DNA from: Conus ventricosus
Lineage: Eukaryota > Mollusca > Gastropoda > Neogastropoda > Conidae
Reading direction: 5' to 3'
Length of the DNA: 64,000 bases
NCBI GenBank assembly: GCA_018398815.1
Contig: CM031611.1
Coordinates: 40,291,411 to 40,355,410, forward strand
Made by a program: the position numbers and the translations under genes. The notes beneath the pieces were generated by a model that was given only the letters and a program-made list of their open reading frames with translations, had not been told where the DNA came from and did not search any database. Positions 9,596 to 20,150 of the stretch are shown here, in pieces. Within the stretch, counting starts at the first letter, position 1. Each line of letters opens with the position of its first letter.

Positions 9596-11075
9596 CCTGA
9601 CTTCACTGGGGTCCGTCACCCTGATTGTTCTTTTCCCTCCATGGTCTGTTGTTGACTGGTTTTTCTTTTTCAGACTCAACTTCTGTGTTCGTCAGTCATT
9701 TTGGTTCTCTGTTTTCTTGATTCGTTTTCTCCTGATCTGGTATCCCTTTAGGTGGGTTTTTGTTAATCATTTCCATCTTCCCTTCCTTTCACTTCTTTCA
9801 TTCTTTGATTGGTGTTGTCTTTTCTTTCCTATCTTTCGTTTTTTTTTCCATTTTCACACAGTATGAATTCTCGGTGATGAGATGACGTGCAAGATGTATG
9901 ATTTCAAGAGCAAAAAAAATTGTAGAAACTGAGGTCAGCCTGATGGACTGGTGACCTTTTTCACTGGCATGTGGAAGTGGAATGAATATTCATAGTCATC
10001 TTACTTTGGTTCTTCCTGTGTCTGTGCCCATGGTAAACCATGAGGAGTGTGGCAGCACCTCCTAGTGAGGGCAGAGGTCTGCATTCTAAGGTCTGTTTGG
10101 ACTGAACGGCTGTGCTTGTGGCATCTGTCATGCTTGCTACAGTTGTTAGGCTGCCACCGATGTAACACTGCTGCCCAGTTAGGCTGTAATCCTTCTGCCT
10201 TGTTACAGCATTGATGGAGTTTGTTCAGCTGTGGAGTTTTCAAGATTGCTACATGTTCTGGCTGGGGTAGTTTATCTAACAGCGAATTGAGCGTGTCTCT
10301 GTCTGCATGATTGTACAGACCATTGTCTAGTTTGGGGCCAGTGCTGTCTCGATCTTGGGTCCTGTCTGATCTTCAGTCACGAAGAAGGAATCAAAATTAT
10401 CCCCACAAAGGTCGATCTGTGAGGCGCCATCATCGTCCTCCCTAGGCATTGCAAGCATGTCTGATTGTCGGTCACGAAGAAGGAATCAAAATTATCCCCA
10501 CAAAGGTCGATCTCTGAGGAGCCATCATCGTCCTCCCAAGGCAAGCATTCTTCAAATCGTTGGACTGAAAGACTAAATTCAATGTTCCGCATTCAGCTTG
10601 GTGTGACCGTTTTGCTGCCAACTCCTCATCCTGTGGGTGTCCGCGTTTGCTGGCAGCTCTTCAGCGCCATCTTGCTCTTCAGAGGGGTGATCAGATTCAA
10701 GTTTGTTCACTCTGGTCAGGAGGGCTGCCTCATCCTTCAGCACGTTTTTCCACCTATCAGTCAGTATGGTCAAGTCTGTGCAGAAATCAGTGGCGACAGA
10801 AGTTGAACTGGTTGTTTGGTTTTGTTGTTGTCTTCTTCACAGGCTTTGTTGACTGCCACTGGCACCACTGCGCCTTTGCCCTGTATGGTCATGCCACTTG
10901 AAGTCTCTTTCATGATATACTGCTGTTAAATGGCTGGAGTGTGCTGCTGAGCACCTCGTATACACTATAAACAGCTGGAACGTGCTGGGAAACAGCTGTT
11001 TATGTACTGTTGATTATCATATATATTTTTGTCATCGCAGTCATCAGCATCACTGTCTTAGTGCAGAGGATGACG
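9596..11075. other. Downstream of ureF; no firm gene
   Basis: Probably 3' UTR and intergenic sequence. No clear polyadenylation signal was assigned. Two minus-strand open stretches at about 10377-10773 contain acidic DDDGSSEIDL and a KNVLKDEAALLTRV helix-like segment in different frames. I do not recognise them, and they overlap a local duplication. Confidence 0.4.
10378..10560. repeat. Tandem duplication, 95-bp period
   Basis: CACGAAGAAGGAATCAAAA occurs at 10378 and 10473, followed by about 70 bp of near identity. On the minus strand both copies can read as an acidic peptide (WEDDDGSSEIDLCGDNFDSF in the copy at 10473), but in different frames, since 95 is not a multiple of three. Confidence 0.88.
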
Positions 11076-11079
11076 GCAG

Positions 11080-11775
11080 ATGTTAGTTATTAATCCCCTA
11101 GGCCACACTGGCAGATGTTGGTTATTAATCCCCTAGGCCACACTAGCAGATGTGAGTTATTAATCCCCAAGGCCACACGGGCAGATGTTGGTTATTAATC
11201 CCCTAGGCCACACTGGCAGATGTGAGTTATTAATCCCTAGGCCACACGGGCAGATGTTGGTTATTAATCCCCTAGGCCACACTGGCAGATGTGAGTTATT
11301 AATCCCTAGGCCACACGGGCAGATGTTGGTTATTAATCCCCTAGGCCACACTGGCAGATGTGAGTTATTAATCCCCTAGGCCACACTGGCAGATGTTGGT
11401 TATTAATCCCTAGGCCACACTGGCAGATGTTAGTTATTAATCCCCTAGGTCACACTGGCAGATGTTAGTTATTAATCCCCCAGGCCACACTGGCAGATGC
11501 GAGTTATTAATTCCCTAGGCTTCACTGGCAGATGTTGGTTATTAATCCCCTAGGCCACACTGGCAGATGTTAGTTATTAATCCCTAGGCCACCCTGGTAG
11601 ATGTGAGTTATTAATCCCCTAGGCCACACTGGCAGATGCGAGTTATTAATCCCCTAGGCCACACTGGCAGATGTTAGTTATTAATCCCCTAGGCCACCCT
11701 GGTAGATGTGAGTTATTAATCCCCTAGGCCACACTGGCAGATGTTAGTTATTAATCCCCTAGGCCACTTCGGCTG
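11080..11775. repeat. Minisatellite, 35-bp unit x about 20
   Basis: The unit contains GGCAGATGTTGGTTATTAAT and CCCCTAGGCCACACT. Units alternate between GATGTTGG and GATGTGAG forms, and many copies drop one C of the CCCC run. Confidence 0.95.
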
Positions 11776-11879
11776 ACATAGGTGTTCTTTACTTTCAAGA
11801 CTAGTATGAAATACGTGTCTGTTTTGTGACACTGGCCGACATGACAGGTCCCAGGTTTGCAAGATTAGTGGTTGAATGT

Positions 11880-13160
11880 TCAGTGTTTGTGACACTGATT
11901 TGCTGGCAAGGTTGGTTGTTAACATTAAGTGGCACTGATTTGCTGGCAAGGTTGGTTGTTAACATTAAGTGTTTGTGACACTGATTTGCTGGCAAGGTTG
12001 GTTGTTAACATTAAGTGTTTGTGACACTGATTTGCTGGCAAGGTTGGTTGTTAACATTAATTGTTTGTGGCACTGAGGTTGTTAACATTAATTGTTTGTG
12101 GCACTGATTTGCTGGCAAGGCTGGTTGTTAACATTAAGTGTTTGTGGCACTGATTTGCTGGCAAGGTTGGTTGTTAACATTAAGTGTTTGTGGCACTGAT
12201 TTGCTGGCAAGGTTGGTTGTTAACATTAAGTGTTTGTGGCACTGATTTGCTGGCAAGGTTGGTTGTTAACATTAAGTGTTTGTGGCACTGATTTGCTGGC
12301 AAGGTTGGTTGTTAACATTAAGTGTTTGGCACTGATTTGCTGGCAAGGTTGGTTGTTAACATTAAGTGTTTGTGACACTGATTTGCTGGCAAGGTTGGTT
12401 GTTAACATTAAGTGTTTGTGGCACTGATTTGCTGGCAAGGTTGGTTGTTAACATTAAGTGTTTGTGGCACTGATTTGCTGGCAAGGTTGGTTGTTAACAT
12501 TAAGTGTTTGTGGCACTGATTTGCTGGCAAGGTTGGTTGTTAACATTAAGTGTTTGTGACACTGATTTGCTGGCAAGGTTGGTTGTTAACATTAAGTGTT
12601 TGTGGCACTGATTTGCTGGCAAGGTTGGTTGTTAACATTAAGTGTTTGTGGCACTGATTTGCTGGCAAGGTTGGTTGTTAACATTAAGTGTTTGTGGCAC
12701 TGATTTGCTGGCAAGGTTGGTTGTTAACATTAAGTGTTTGTGGCACTGATTTGCTGGCAAGGTTGGTTGTTAACATTAAGTGTTTGTGGCACTGATTTGC
12801 TGGCAAGGTTGGTTGTTAACATTAAGTGTTTGTGGCACTGATTTGCTGGCAAGGTTGGTTGTTAACATTAAGTGTTTGTGGCACTGATTTGCTGGCAAGG
12901 TTGGTTGTTAACATTAAGTGTTTGTGGCACTGATTTGCTGGCAAGGTTGGTTGTTAACATTAAGTGTTTGTGCACTGATTTGCTGGCAAGGTTGGTTGTT
13001 AACATTAAGTGTTTGTGACACTGATTTGCTGGCAAGGTTGGTTGTTAACATTAAGTGTTTGTGGCACTGATTTGCTGGCAAGGTTGGTTGTTAACATTAA
13101 GTGTTTGTGGCACTGATTTGCTGGCAAGGTTGGTTGTTAACATTAAGTGTTTGTGGCACT
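11880..13160. repeat. Minisatellite, 46-bp unit x about 28
   Basis: The unit contains GATTTGCTGGCAAGGTTGG then TTGTTAACATTAAGT and GTTTGTGGCACT. It is highly homogeneous, with a few 22-34 bp truncated copies near 11920-12090. Degenerate relatives of the unit continue to about 13420. Confidence 0.95.
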
Positions 13161-13654
13161 GGATGATGTGACGTATGCTTGGTTTGTTAAGGTGAGACGT
13201 TACATGCCCAAGTTTGTGAGAATGGCTGATGAGACATGTCCTTTATTTGTAAAGTTTGTTGTTAGATGTCCAATGTTTGTGACAGTCAGTGTGACATGTC
13301 CAGGTTGATATGTCTATGTCAGCAACATTGATTGCAATCGATTTTGAGTTTGTAACACTGTCTGGTATGACATCCGTGTGTTAGCAGTGTTGGTTGTTAT
13401 TATGTCCAGTGTTTGACACTGCCATTATTATCATAATGAACACTTATATACATGGCTGCCACTATCCTCAAGTCCTTAAGCCTGAAATTGGATCCAGAAA
13501 TTCCGCAGGCCTGAAACCTCGATTTTCTGAAATCCTCAGACCTGAAACCCAAATGTCCTGGCCTAAACCTAAATTCCAACACTGTCCAATATAAAACAAA
13601 ACAAAACAAAACAAAAACCTCTGTTCAATCTGAATATTTTTTTGATAGATTTTG

Positions 13655-14695
13655 TTACTCCATTTTCATTGTCTTCCCGAACATGGTCCTGATGTCAGCA
13701 TCGACCAATGTCCTTTTCCGATTGTTTTTTTGTTGCTGCGACTGTGATGAAATTTCAATGCAAGGAAGGCATGCTACAAAATGGTTTGGTCTCCAAGTTC
13801 TCTCTGGAAGGTCCTTGCCATTTAATCTAGTCCACATAATTCCGTACACAGGCTGTGATGATGGCACTTCTTGATGTGGCTGGATCAGACGATGCAGGTC
13901 TTTCCTGACACTGTGTCCTCCATACTCTGGGTATACGGAGAAGACAGGTACTTGCAGGATGTTGGCAACAGAACACACCTCCCACATACCCATGTATGTC
14001 CCACTGACAGCAATAGCTCGCACTTCTTTTCTAAATATACTGCTTATCGTGTCTGTGGTGAGTTCTTCCAAACGGTAATGATCTGAATACTGTGCATAGA
14101 CTTTTGAATGATCTCTATCTGCCAGATAAGTCTCTTCATTCAGCACGAGTTCCAAGACAATTCTGACCTGCATTTCCACGTGAAGATCCTCTGTTCCACT
14201 ACATAACAAGGAGGCAACTCGTGGTAAGCAATTACCATCTCCACATATCATGACTGGCACAAGATTGGGCCCGTCAGCTGGATAGAGTTCATGAGCTTTC
14301 AAGTCTGCCTCATAATCAGATGATGCGAGATTAGGTTTGCATGTTAGAGGCCATGAACTAACAGTGTGCTGTACTTCCCTGGCAATGTCTTCAATCTCTT
14401 TGAAATTTGCTGCTCGCTGAATTTCTCTGTTGAAGCTGACTGAAGAAGGTCTTCCTTTCGATAGGAACAGTGCTTGTAGAGGAGCAGGTGGACTGTGACT
14501 GCTTCCCACTGGATGAGGAGGAGGAAGAGGAGGAGGATTGGGAAGAGGTGGAATGTGGCTGCTTCCCAATAGAGGAAGTGGAGGAGGTTGGCTCCTTTTC
14601 AAGGGAGGAGGTGAAGGAGGAGGAGGTGGAGGGTGGCTGTTTCCCAATGGAGGTATGGGTGAAGGAGGAGGAGGTGGAGGGTGGCCGTTTCCCAA
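13655..14695 (-). pseudogene. OTU-like cysteine protease domain with Pro-rich N-terminus
   Basis: The frame reads through a Pro-rich segment (about 70 residues, from the repeat at 14480-15020) and then SVSFNREIQRAANFKEIEDI. A globular domain follows with the OTU nucleophile motif GDGNCLPR (Cys at residue 156, codon 14228-14230) and a late NHFVACLP motif (His about 305) suitable as the catalytic histidine. The segment LHVEMQVRIVLELVLNEE after the nucleophile resembles the vertnin/OTU group. OTU proteases cleave ubiquitin conjugates, and they are known as passengers in some eukaryotic transposons. The domain itself has no internal stop. It lies directly downstream of the hAT transposase on the same strand, so it is probably the C-terminal part of that polyprotein or a second gene of the element. 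Confidence 0.72.
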
Positions 14696-15020
14696 TGGAG
14701 GTATGTGTGATGGAGGTGGAGGTGGAGGGTGGCTGTTTGCCTATGGAGGTATGCTTGAAGGAGGAGGAGGTGGAGGGTGGCTGTTTGCCTATGGAGGTAT
14801 GCTTGAAGGAGGAGGAGGTGGAGGGTGGCTGTTTTCCTATGGAGGTATGGGTGAAGGAGGAGGAGGTGGAGGGTGGCTGTTTCCCAAAGGAGGAAGTGGA
14901 GGAGGTTGGCTTCTTTCCAAGGGAGGAGGTGGAGGGGGATGTGGAGGGTGGCTGTTTCCCAATGGAGGTGGAGGAGGAGGTAGAGGAGGAGGAGGAGGGG
15001 GAGGGGGAGGGTGGCTGCTT
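14480..15020 (-). repeat. Low-complexity coding repeat (Ser/Thr/Pro linker)
   Basis: About ten imperfect 45-66 bp units built from GGAGGAGGTGGAGGGTGGCT and CCCAATGGAGGTATG-like blocks. The array is open in several frames on both strands. On the minus strand the two plausible readings are GKQPPSTSSSF-type repeats (overlapping frame) and PPPPPSPIPPLGNSH-type repeats (the OTU frame). Confidence 0.85.
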
Positions 15021-15189
15021 AAGAGCAGACTTTTCCCATACCCTGCATGCAGATTTCTTCTGAAGAGCCTCATGGTACCGCTCTCTGCTTGTTTTCACTG
15101 CTTTCTTCATGCTTTGAGTGACGGGCATTATTGTCGCCTTGTGTTTTGTGGCATTCAGTCTTTTGCTTGATCTGGGCAAGAGCTTCATA

Positions 15190-16222
15190 ATTTTCCACTG
15201 TCAATGATGTTCTATTCTTCTTCCACAATGTCTCCCATGATGTTAAAGCTGCTTTCAACAAGAGGCCCACTGAAGATGGTCAGAACAGCTTTCACCAGTC
15301 GGCTCAAGATAGGATATCGCTCTTGTCCTCGGTGATCTTTCATAACCATTATCTTAGACCACCAGTCACTGTCGATCCTGAAGGCCTTGCTGGTCTCATC
15401 AGCAGGGAGGTGGCTTATCTGGTCATCACATCCATATTTCTTGATCTCTCCGTCCAGTTTGCCGAGATCTCCAGTTGGGACAACATTAGGCAGTGCTTGT
15501 GCAATGGCCATTAAGGAATGCGCCGTTCCTTCACTTCTTTGCAGCCCATGATCAAGTGCAGCAAGATTAATCAGAGTCTTGTTGATTATCGGTAGTTTCA
15601 TCAGAGCCTTTGAACCTGCTTTGTAGGCAGATCGCAAGGTGGTGAAGAATTTTGGCATCCATGTATGTTTTGCCTTGTCCCCCCTGCACATGAGAAGTGG
15701 AGAATAGCAATACTCCCCCACACCAAGCTGACTGTCTCTGAGCTGGGCATCTTCATTATCAATGTTCAAACTTGCAAGAGCTGTAGCATCCTCTTCAGGT
15801 ATTGCTTCTGCTTTCAGAAACAGTGAATGGAAGTTTTTCACAAAATGAAATATCTCCCCGTGAAGCTTGTGTACCATGGGTTTCACATGTTGGAACAGCT
15901 GGGCATATTCATCAAACTGCTTTAGAATCCCTCTGTATAGCTGTATTGCTATATTAGTCTGGGTTTTCTTGTTTATCAGATAGAGTAAAATCCGTTGTTT
16001 TCTATCAGAGCTGCTGGACGTGCATGTTCTGCTTTGCTGGTGCTGCGCATGAAGTATCCCCTTCACCTTCTTTGCAGACTCATCACTCACTCCCGACTTG
16101 TGAAGATTTCATCGATTTGACCTCCAATGTTCTTCTTTCTTCTGGTGTCAGAAAACATGAATAATAGATGAAAAGAGCCTCACTCAGTTCTTTTGGCGAT
16201 TCCTCAATATCATAGTACATGT
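15190..16222 (-). pseudogene. hAT-like transposase, C-terminal half
   Basis: Resuming after the nested insertion, the frame reads MYYDIEESPKELSEALF and then shifts near 16085 into a 292-residue frame. That frame ends YPILSRLVKAVLTIFSGPLV then ESSFNIMGDIVEEE (15212-15315). This is the hAT C-terminal dimerisation signature (an L-K/R-x-L-x-I-x-x-x-P-x-E-x-x-F-x pattern). Another shift near 15215 leads to TSLTVENYEALAQIKQ, the usual tail after the dimerisation region. The frameshifts mark this copy as inactive unless they are sequencing errors. The TACTATGAT that follows the insertion joins cleanly to the N-terminal half at 17250. Confidence 0.72.
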
Positions 16223-17244
16223 CAGAGGTGATTCTAGAGCGCGGAATTAGCGGAATACCGCTTAAAAAAATCAAAAGACGCAAAACCGTAAACCCAGCGC
16301 GGCCGCTGCTCCGCACACAAACAAGAAATGCCGCGCTCGCCAGTCGTGACTGCGCTAATTTTTTTTCACTCCCTTGCCTTTTTAATCTCGCGTCCGCTTG
16401 GCCTAGTAATCTACCGAGCGAACCAAGCGAAGCTGTCATCGAGCTATCAGCTATGTCAAGGTCAGCCTTGTGCGCATGAGCAGTAGGAACTGAATGTAAA
16501 CGCATGTCTGTATAGTCAACTGCGATTGGTTGGAAAGTTTGCTTTCAGCCAATCACAGCTCGCGGTTACGGCAGCCCTGCGTTTCTGCCTGAGGTTCCAT
16601 CATGGCGAAACGAGGCATGTTGTTGGATTTTTCTTTTACCCGAGGGGCGAAGAAATCGAAGAGAGGAGGAGAGGCAGATGATTCTTTGGATGTACAAAGC
16701 GAGTGTTCGACCGTCACTGAGCAGCCGCCTAGTTATCCTTCAACGAGTGCCAGTGCCGACAGTGGAGATGTAGATACGCGATCGCAATCAGACTGTCAGT
16801 CGGACCGGGTTAGTTCTGTTTCGTCATGCGAGCGGGAATCGGAGCCTGTGTCAAGTTTCTGTGATCATGATGGTGGTTCGGGATTTTCGTCATCAAAACC
16901 AGACAGTGTTGTGTCTGCAAGCGACATGCCTGAGACTGAGTCAGGGACCGCTTCAGAGACGCTTGTGGACAGTAGTACAGCGAAGCCAGACACAGAACTT
17001 TGTTGCCTTCAACCTGGATCTGGGATTTTCTGTGTGGTGCTTTGCTGGATGGAGTGGATTACTTCAAGTAAATCCTCTGAATGATTACTAATACTATGAT
17101 TTAACAATTTATAACACTAGTAGTACCTGCCGTTGAAAAATATAGAAATTATATAGTTAAAATTTAGGCCCCCCTGGGGGGCCCCCTTTTTTACACTGAG
17201 GGGGCCCTTGGGCCCCCTTTTTTGGAATCCTAGAATCACCTCTG
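16223..17244 (+). mobile_element. Nested hAT-like TIR element, 1,022 bp
   Basis: Bounded by perfect 15-bp terminal inverted repeats, CAGAGGTGATTCTAG at 16223-16237 and its complement at 17230-17244. It is flanked by the 5-bp duplication CATGT (16218-16222 and 17245-17249). Removing it restores the outer transposase reading ...ALASDM-YYDIEESP. The right end carries GGGGGCCC blocks (17165-17220). The interior holds one Ser-rich ORF and no transposase core, so it is a deleted, non-autonomous copy. The CAGAGGTG terminus fits hAT, but hAT usually makes 8-bp duplications. Confidence 0.87.
16602..17084 (+). CDS. Ser-rich N-terminal fragment of a transposon protein
   Basis: A 160-codon ORF inside the nested element, starting MAKRGMLLDFSFTRGAKKSK. 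It begins with a short basic 'FSFTRG-KKSKR' motif followed by a Ser/Asp/Glu-rich disordered region, as in the N-termini of ZMYM/TTF-type hAT proteins that start with a S-F-F-x-R/K segment. No zinc finger or catalytic domain follows. The last about 25 residues (CCLQPGSGIFCVVLCW) look like read-through into unrelated sequence. Probably the first exon of an internally deleted transposase gene. Confidence 0.5.
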   Translation: MAKRGMLLDFSFTRGAKKSKRGGEADDSLDVQSECSTVTEQPPSYPSTSASADSGDVDTRSQSDCQSDRVSSVSSCERESEPVSSFCDHDGGSGFSSSKPDSVVSASDMPETESGTASETLVDSSTAKPDTELCCLQPGSGIFCVVLCWMEWITSSKSSE

Positions 17245-17249
17245 CATGT

Positions 17250-18186
17250 CGCTGGCAAGAGCTTGCAGAGGAACAAAATCTTCCATCACAGAGAAGAACT
17301 GATGAGCAGCATTGTGTATCTGGTGGATGGTGTCACCACCAATATCAAGTAGATGTGGGTTTTTCTTTCGCAGCAGAGTTTCTACACCACCTTTCTTACC
17401 TCTCATCACATTACAATTGTCGAAGAGTGCCGACACTATCTGGTCCCATCTCACATGTCTTTTTTCAAGGATGTCTTCAATGGCTGATAAGATGTTTGCT
17501 GCAGTGGCTTGGTTTACTTCTCGAGATCCCAGATGTTCAATGACAACTTTTTGTTGATCGTCATCGTAAAACTGGGCTAACACATTCGTGATCTTGTTAT
17601 TGGCTTCATTTGTCGCTTCGTCGACATTGATTGAAAATGCCGACTCCTGCAGCTTTCCATTCACTTCTTCTTTCAGAGCGAAGGAAACTCCATATGTAGT
17701 TGTGTATGTGGCACAAGTCCGTGCCATTGACATCTGACACAGTGCTTTTTTGTCTTCACTGAGTTTCTGGCAAAGTTCAATTAAGCAAGGCGAGATTGAA
17801 AATGGTAGGCAATGTTCAGCAAGAAACGCACACACGATGGCTTTCTGTTCCGCAACTCGGTCAGCGAAAGCACTGGCAGTCACAGTAGTATCAGTATGTG
17901 TTGCATTTTCCAAAACAGTGTTAGATCGCACAACAGCTAAAAATTTTATATGTTTCTCGTCGTTAGCGTGTTTCGTCAAAGCCTTTTTTCCTGATGTACC
18001 GTAATTCAGAAATTTCTTACATGGGACACAGAAGCACTGACCTGCAATCGGAACTTTTTTGCACCAAGACTTGTGTGGTGTTCCTTCGTCATTACTTTCT
18101 TCAAGCCATGACCACTTCCATTTGTTTTTCACGCTAACCTCGAGTGCTGTAATGTCTTCTTTTTCTTTTAGAAAATTGTCCGTCAT
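17250..18186 (-). pseudogene. hAT-like transposase, N-terminal half with BED-like finger
   Basis: Start chosen at Met 18184-18186 (MTDNFLKEKEDITALEV). The 43 codons upstream in frame derive mostly from a 46-bp duplication. A zinc finger with ligands C53-x2-C56-x16-H73-x5-H79 follows the aromatic KWKWSWLEES segment, as in BED/TTF-type fingers of hAT proteins. The RNase H-like core shows FSINVDEATN (Asp189) and SALFDNCNVMRGKKGG (Asp256) and then the hAT-type Cys/His region NPHLLDIGGDTIHQIHNAAH. The frame is open until it is cut at ALASDM by the nested element at 16223-17244. It contributes DNA-binding and catalytic parts only when joined to 15190-16222. Confidence 0.78.
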
Positions 18187-18207
18187 CGTTGAACCGTGAC
18201 ACCCAGG

Positions 18208-18294
18208 CCTAGACACAGAACTTGAAGAAAAGCGTTGATAAACTTGATCCAGCCCTAGACACAGAACTTGAAGAAAAGCGTTGATAAACTTGAT
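18208..18294. repeat. 46-bp tandem duplication at the transposon 5' end
   Basis: CCTAGACACAGAACTTGAAG at 18208 is repeated at 18254, with about 41 bp identical. It lies just upstream of the likely transposase start. Confidence 0.9.
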
Positions 18295-18799
18295 TGACGA
18301 AGGCTGAAACTTCAATGGCGTTCCCTCTCGCAGTCATCGCTGGTTATAGAGTGGGAGTGACCTCCCCTTATCACCGATGATCCGCGTTTCGCCGCTCTTC
18401 AACTTCGTCTTAAAACCGAAAGTGTGTTGATTCTCGATCCTCTTTCTACCATCCTTCTGCTAATATAGGCCTAGTAATAATAATGCCGTCAGTCGATATC
18501 TAGAGCTTGCCACCAGTCAGTGTCACCCCCCCTCCACCCCTCGCTTAGGCTTGCCTATGACGAGTTTTGACCAATCAGAAGCCGAAGAGTGCTTATTGTG
18601 CGGAAGGGAGAATTCTTGGCAGACGACGTCGTGATTTCAGGCCCGAAAAAGCCGGAGGCCGGAAATTAAATGGCGTAAAATTTTGCTGTGACGGAAAAGT
18701 GATTTTCAAAAATTTCATAGGCCGGAAAAGCACTTGTAAACATTTTCAGGCCGGATTCCGGGCCCTGGGGGGAAAATTGGCCCCCCTGTTTATAACCTA

Positions 18800-20150
18800 T
18801 TCTCGGTAGAGCCCAAAGCTCACACACTCGTTTACAAAACGGGCTGCCTCCCTGGTGGCCCGACAAAAGCTGCCAGCGGCGTTCTTCAGTTTTTTCTCCC
18901 CGTGTCATCCAGCCCTATCATTAAATATCGTTCCCTAATTTCCTACTTTCCTTTATTTTTCTATTTCTTTTGCAGGGGGCATCTAGTGTAAATGTCATCC
19001 CTACCAACGCCAGCTGGGCTTCTCTTCAAAAATTGGTGATGGGATTTTACGTGTGTGCAAAGGGGTTAAGCAGCGTTCACACATGGGAAACCTCGGTTTT
19101 TAGTCTAATTTAAAGGGCTTATGACATGTCCGGTCTGCGGTTAATTTTTTTTTGTGCGGTTACTTGGGTGATGTCACATTCCATTGTCAGTATATGGGGG
19201 TTGTGCTTTCAAAGAGTGAAGGGTAGGGTTTAAAAAGCAGTTCCACCCTCCTTTCATCCATCTAACTTCTGGGGAGGGGTGGTGGGGCCCAAAAGTGCCA
19301 CAAAGACAGGCCTTTGGGACTTGAACCCACCAAACCCCCCCCGAGTCATGGAGCAAAACCCCTGCCATGACACTTGTTCTTTGGCCGTGTTCACATCAAA
19401 TTTATCTTTGCACAGAGCACCGGGGTTCGAGGAACACTCCCCAAGTAGGAATATAGAAAAAGATTTTTGTCAGTTGGTATTTGGATGTTGTTTTTTAAAC
19501 TCACAGAGATTTTTTTGTTTTTAAACTCAAAACACATGCAGCGACAAAAGGTATGTGTTGATGTTGTCAAGGAGGGTTGCACCCTGTGCTCTTTGTTTCC
19601 TTTCTTTTTCGGCCCTATTACACGAAAACAACTTTTTTTGTGTGTGTGTGAAAACAAAAAATGGTTTTGTAACATTTTGAAAAGGGGTTTTTTTTTTCCC
19701 CCGCAATGTTAGTTTTAACTTTTCAGTTGTATTCGGTTAATTTTGATGTGCAATGTGGATACAAACAAGCAAAAAACACACCAGTAAACACCCAAAAAAT
19801 GAAAATGTTTTTTTATTACGTATTTACTTTCAAATAACATAGAAAATAAAAAAACAAAGGGTTTTCACAACACTGTTTTATGGCTACCATGGTTACACAT
19901 ACCCAAAATTCCAAAAAAAAACAAACGAAATGACAAAATACCCCAAGGAAATAAAATCCATTTTTACGATCAACCCCCAAAATTTTCCCTTTTTATTTCC
20001 ACCTCGTTTAATGCCTTTGAGTTTTCCATCTTTCTCTACAAAGGGGGAATTTTTTTAAAAAAAGGGAAAATTTAGGGGGGAAAGGTAAAAACCCCCGGGG
20101 GGTTTTTTAAAGGTAAAAATCTTTTTTTAAACTGTTGGAAAATCAAAATT
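18800..20150. other. Low-complexity region with homopolymer blocks; no gene
   Basis: From about 19080 the sequence is dominated by short homopolymer blocks (runs of A, T, G and C, for example GGGGTTTTTTTTTTCCCCC near 19684-19702 and similar runs at 20040-20130). No convincing ORF, repeat period or TE signature is seen. The texture differs from both sides and may reflect poor base quality. Confidence 0.5.

Larger units (their letters stand above)
13460..18790 (-). mobile_element. Decayed hAT-like transposon carrying an OTU protease domain
   Basis: Approximate limits. The minus strand encodes, in order, a BED-like zinc finger, a hAT-type RNase H core, a hAT C-terminal dimerisation region, a Ser/Thr/Pro-rich repetitive linker and an OTU-type cysteine protease domain. 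Several frameshifts separate these parts. Both ends carry subterminal copies of a GGCCTGAAA-like motif (13480-13570 on the left, 18640-18770 on the right in inverted orientation), which I take as the sub-terminal regions. No exact terminal inverted repeat or target duplication was resolved. A second element is inserted at 16223-17244. Confidence 0.7.
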
